DNA of 64,000 nucleotides from REDI01 sp038123735 (GTDB taxonomy: Bacteria > Myxococcota_A > UBA796 > GCA-2862545): the NCBI GenBank assembly GCA_038123735.1, contig JAYPAP010000002.1:62001-126000 (forward strand). The letters run 5' to 3'. Numbering within the stretch: the first letter of the stretch is position 1; each line of letters opens with the position of its first letter. The notes under the pieces are model-generated. The model was not told where the DNA came from. It saw only the letters and a list, made by a program, of their open reading frames with translations, and ran no database searches. Of this stretch, positions 63,896-64,000 are shown in pieces. A program made the translations under genes and the position numbers.

Positions 63896-64000
63896 TCAAA
63901 TATCGTCATCATCCAAGTCGTCTTCCTCAGCATCGAGAGCAACGTCGCCCCATTCGATGTTGCAGAGACGCTCGAGCAGGCTCACGATCTCTTCGCCGGT
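63896..64000 (-). CDS. C-terminal end of an acidic protein (partial)
   Basis: Thirty-four codons run in from the right edge to a TGA at 63896-63898. The tail reads EEIVSLLERLCNIEWGDVAL followed by a run of Asp and Glu (DAEEDDLDDDDI), a typical acidic C-terminus. Helical and coding-like, but too short to identify. It lies upstream of the synthase on the same strand. Confidence 0.6.
   Translation of the reverse strand, partial: TGEEIVSLLERLCNIEWGDVALDAEEDDLDDDDI

Noticed and set aside
1..64000. tRNA genes, rRNA, CRISPR arrays, insertion sequences, transposases or phage genes
   Set aside because: None were recognised on reading the intergenic regions and coding frames; the only repeats found are the ACP array and its linker minisatellite.

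Overview
This is a high-GC bacterial segment with densely packed genes on both strands. Many genes overlap by 1-4 bases at stop/start junctions, many starts are GTG or TTG behind a GGAGG-type ribosome binding site, and there are many lipoproteins. The mix of a Ser/Thr kinase, von Willebrand A and choice-of-anchor-D lipoproteins, a TIG lipoprotein, an octahaem cytochrome and a very large iterative lipid/polyketide synthase suggests a member of the former Deltaproteobacteria, most likely Myxococcota-like. That placement is inferred from gene content; no rRNA or other phylogenetic marker was examined. The sequence is a scaffold with six 10-N gaps and one 100-N gap, all inside genes. In most of them the flanking bases show that little or nothing is really missing, so the interrupted genes are assembly artefacts and not pseudogenes.

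1-9.99 kb: an alpha/beta-hydrolase lipoprotein, a sterol-desaturase-family membrane hydroxylase, a small winged-helix protein, a duplicated-module lipoprotein behind a well-formed cobalamin riboswitch, malate dehydrogenase, a secreted protein, a ComF-like phosphoribosyltransferase, a one-TM protein with a sigma-like N-terminus, a PHP hydrolase and an SCP2 protein. 10-22.4 kb: a 1024-residue PHP-domain lipoprotein, a porin, a large lipoprotein, then an overlapping minus-strand operon (Ser/Thr kinase, ABC ATPase, ABC permease, GldG-like protein) with a START protein and a GlpG-like rhomboid upstream. 22.5-31.5 kb: a plus-strand run of crcB/fluC, pspA, a small coupled gene, two tandem paralogous GT-C membrane glycosyltransferases and a thioredoxin/octahaem cytochrome c fusion.

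31.7-44.4 kb: two inverted VWA lipoprotein paralogues (one with a sigma-54-type promoter) flank threonine aldolase, phosphoglycerate mutase, a TIG lipoprotein, a three-gene D-aminopeptidase/DUF1444-like/FAD-oxidase operon and a fused 2-oxoacid dehydrogenase E1. 44.5-53 kb: metG, aat, membrane and lipoprotein genes of unknown role, an ICMT-family methyltransferase, a sulfatase-like protein and a GNAT acetyltransferase.

53-63.4 kb: one giant minus-strand gene encoding a Pfa-like iterative synthase with the order NMO/PfaD-like region, KS, AT, second KS, at least four ACPs, KR, dehydratase, phosphopantetheinyl transferase. All four visible ACPs carry Thr where the phosphopantetheine Ser is expected. 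This synthase and the riboswitch-controlled lipoprotein are the most interesting items in the window.
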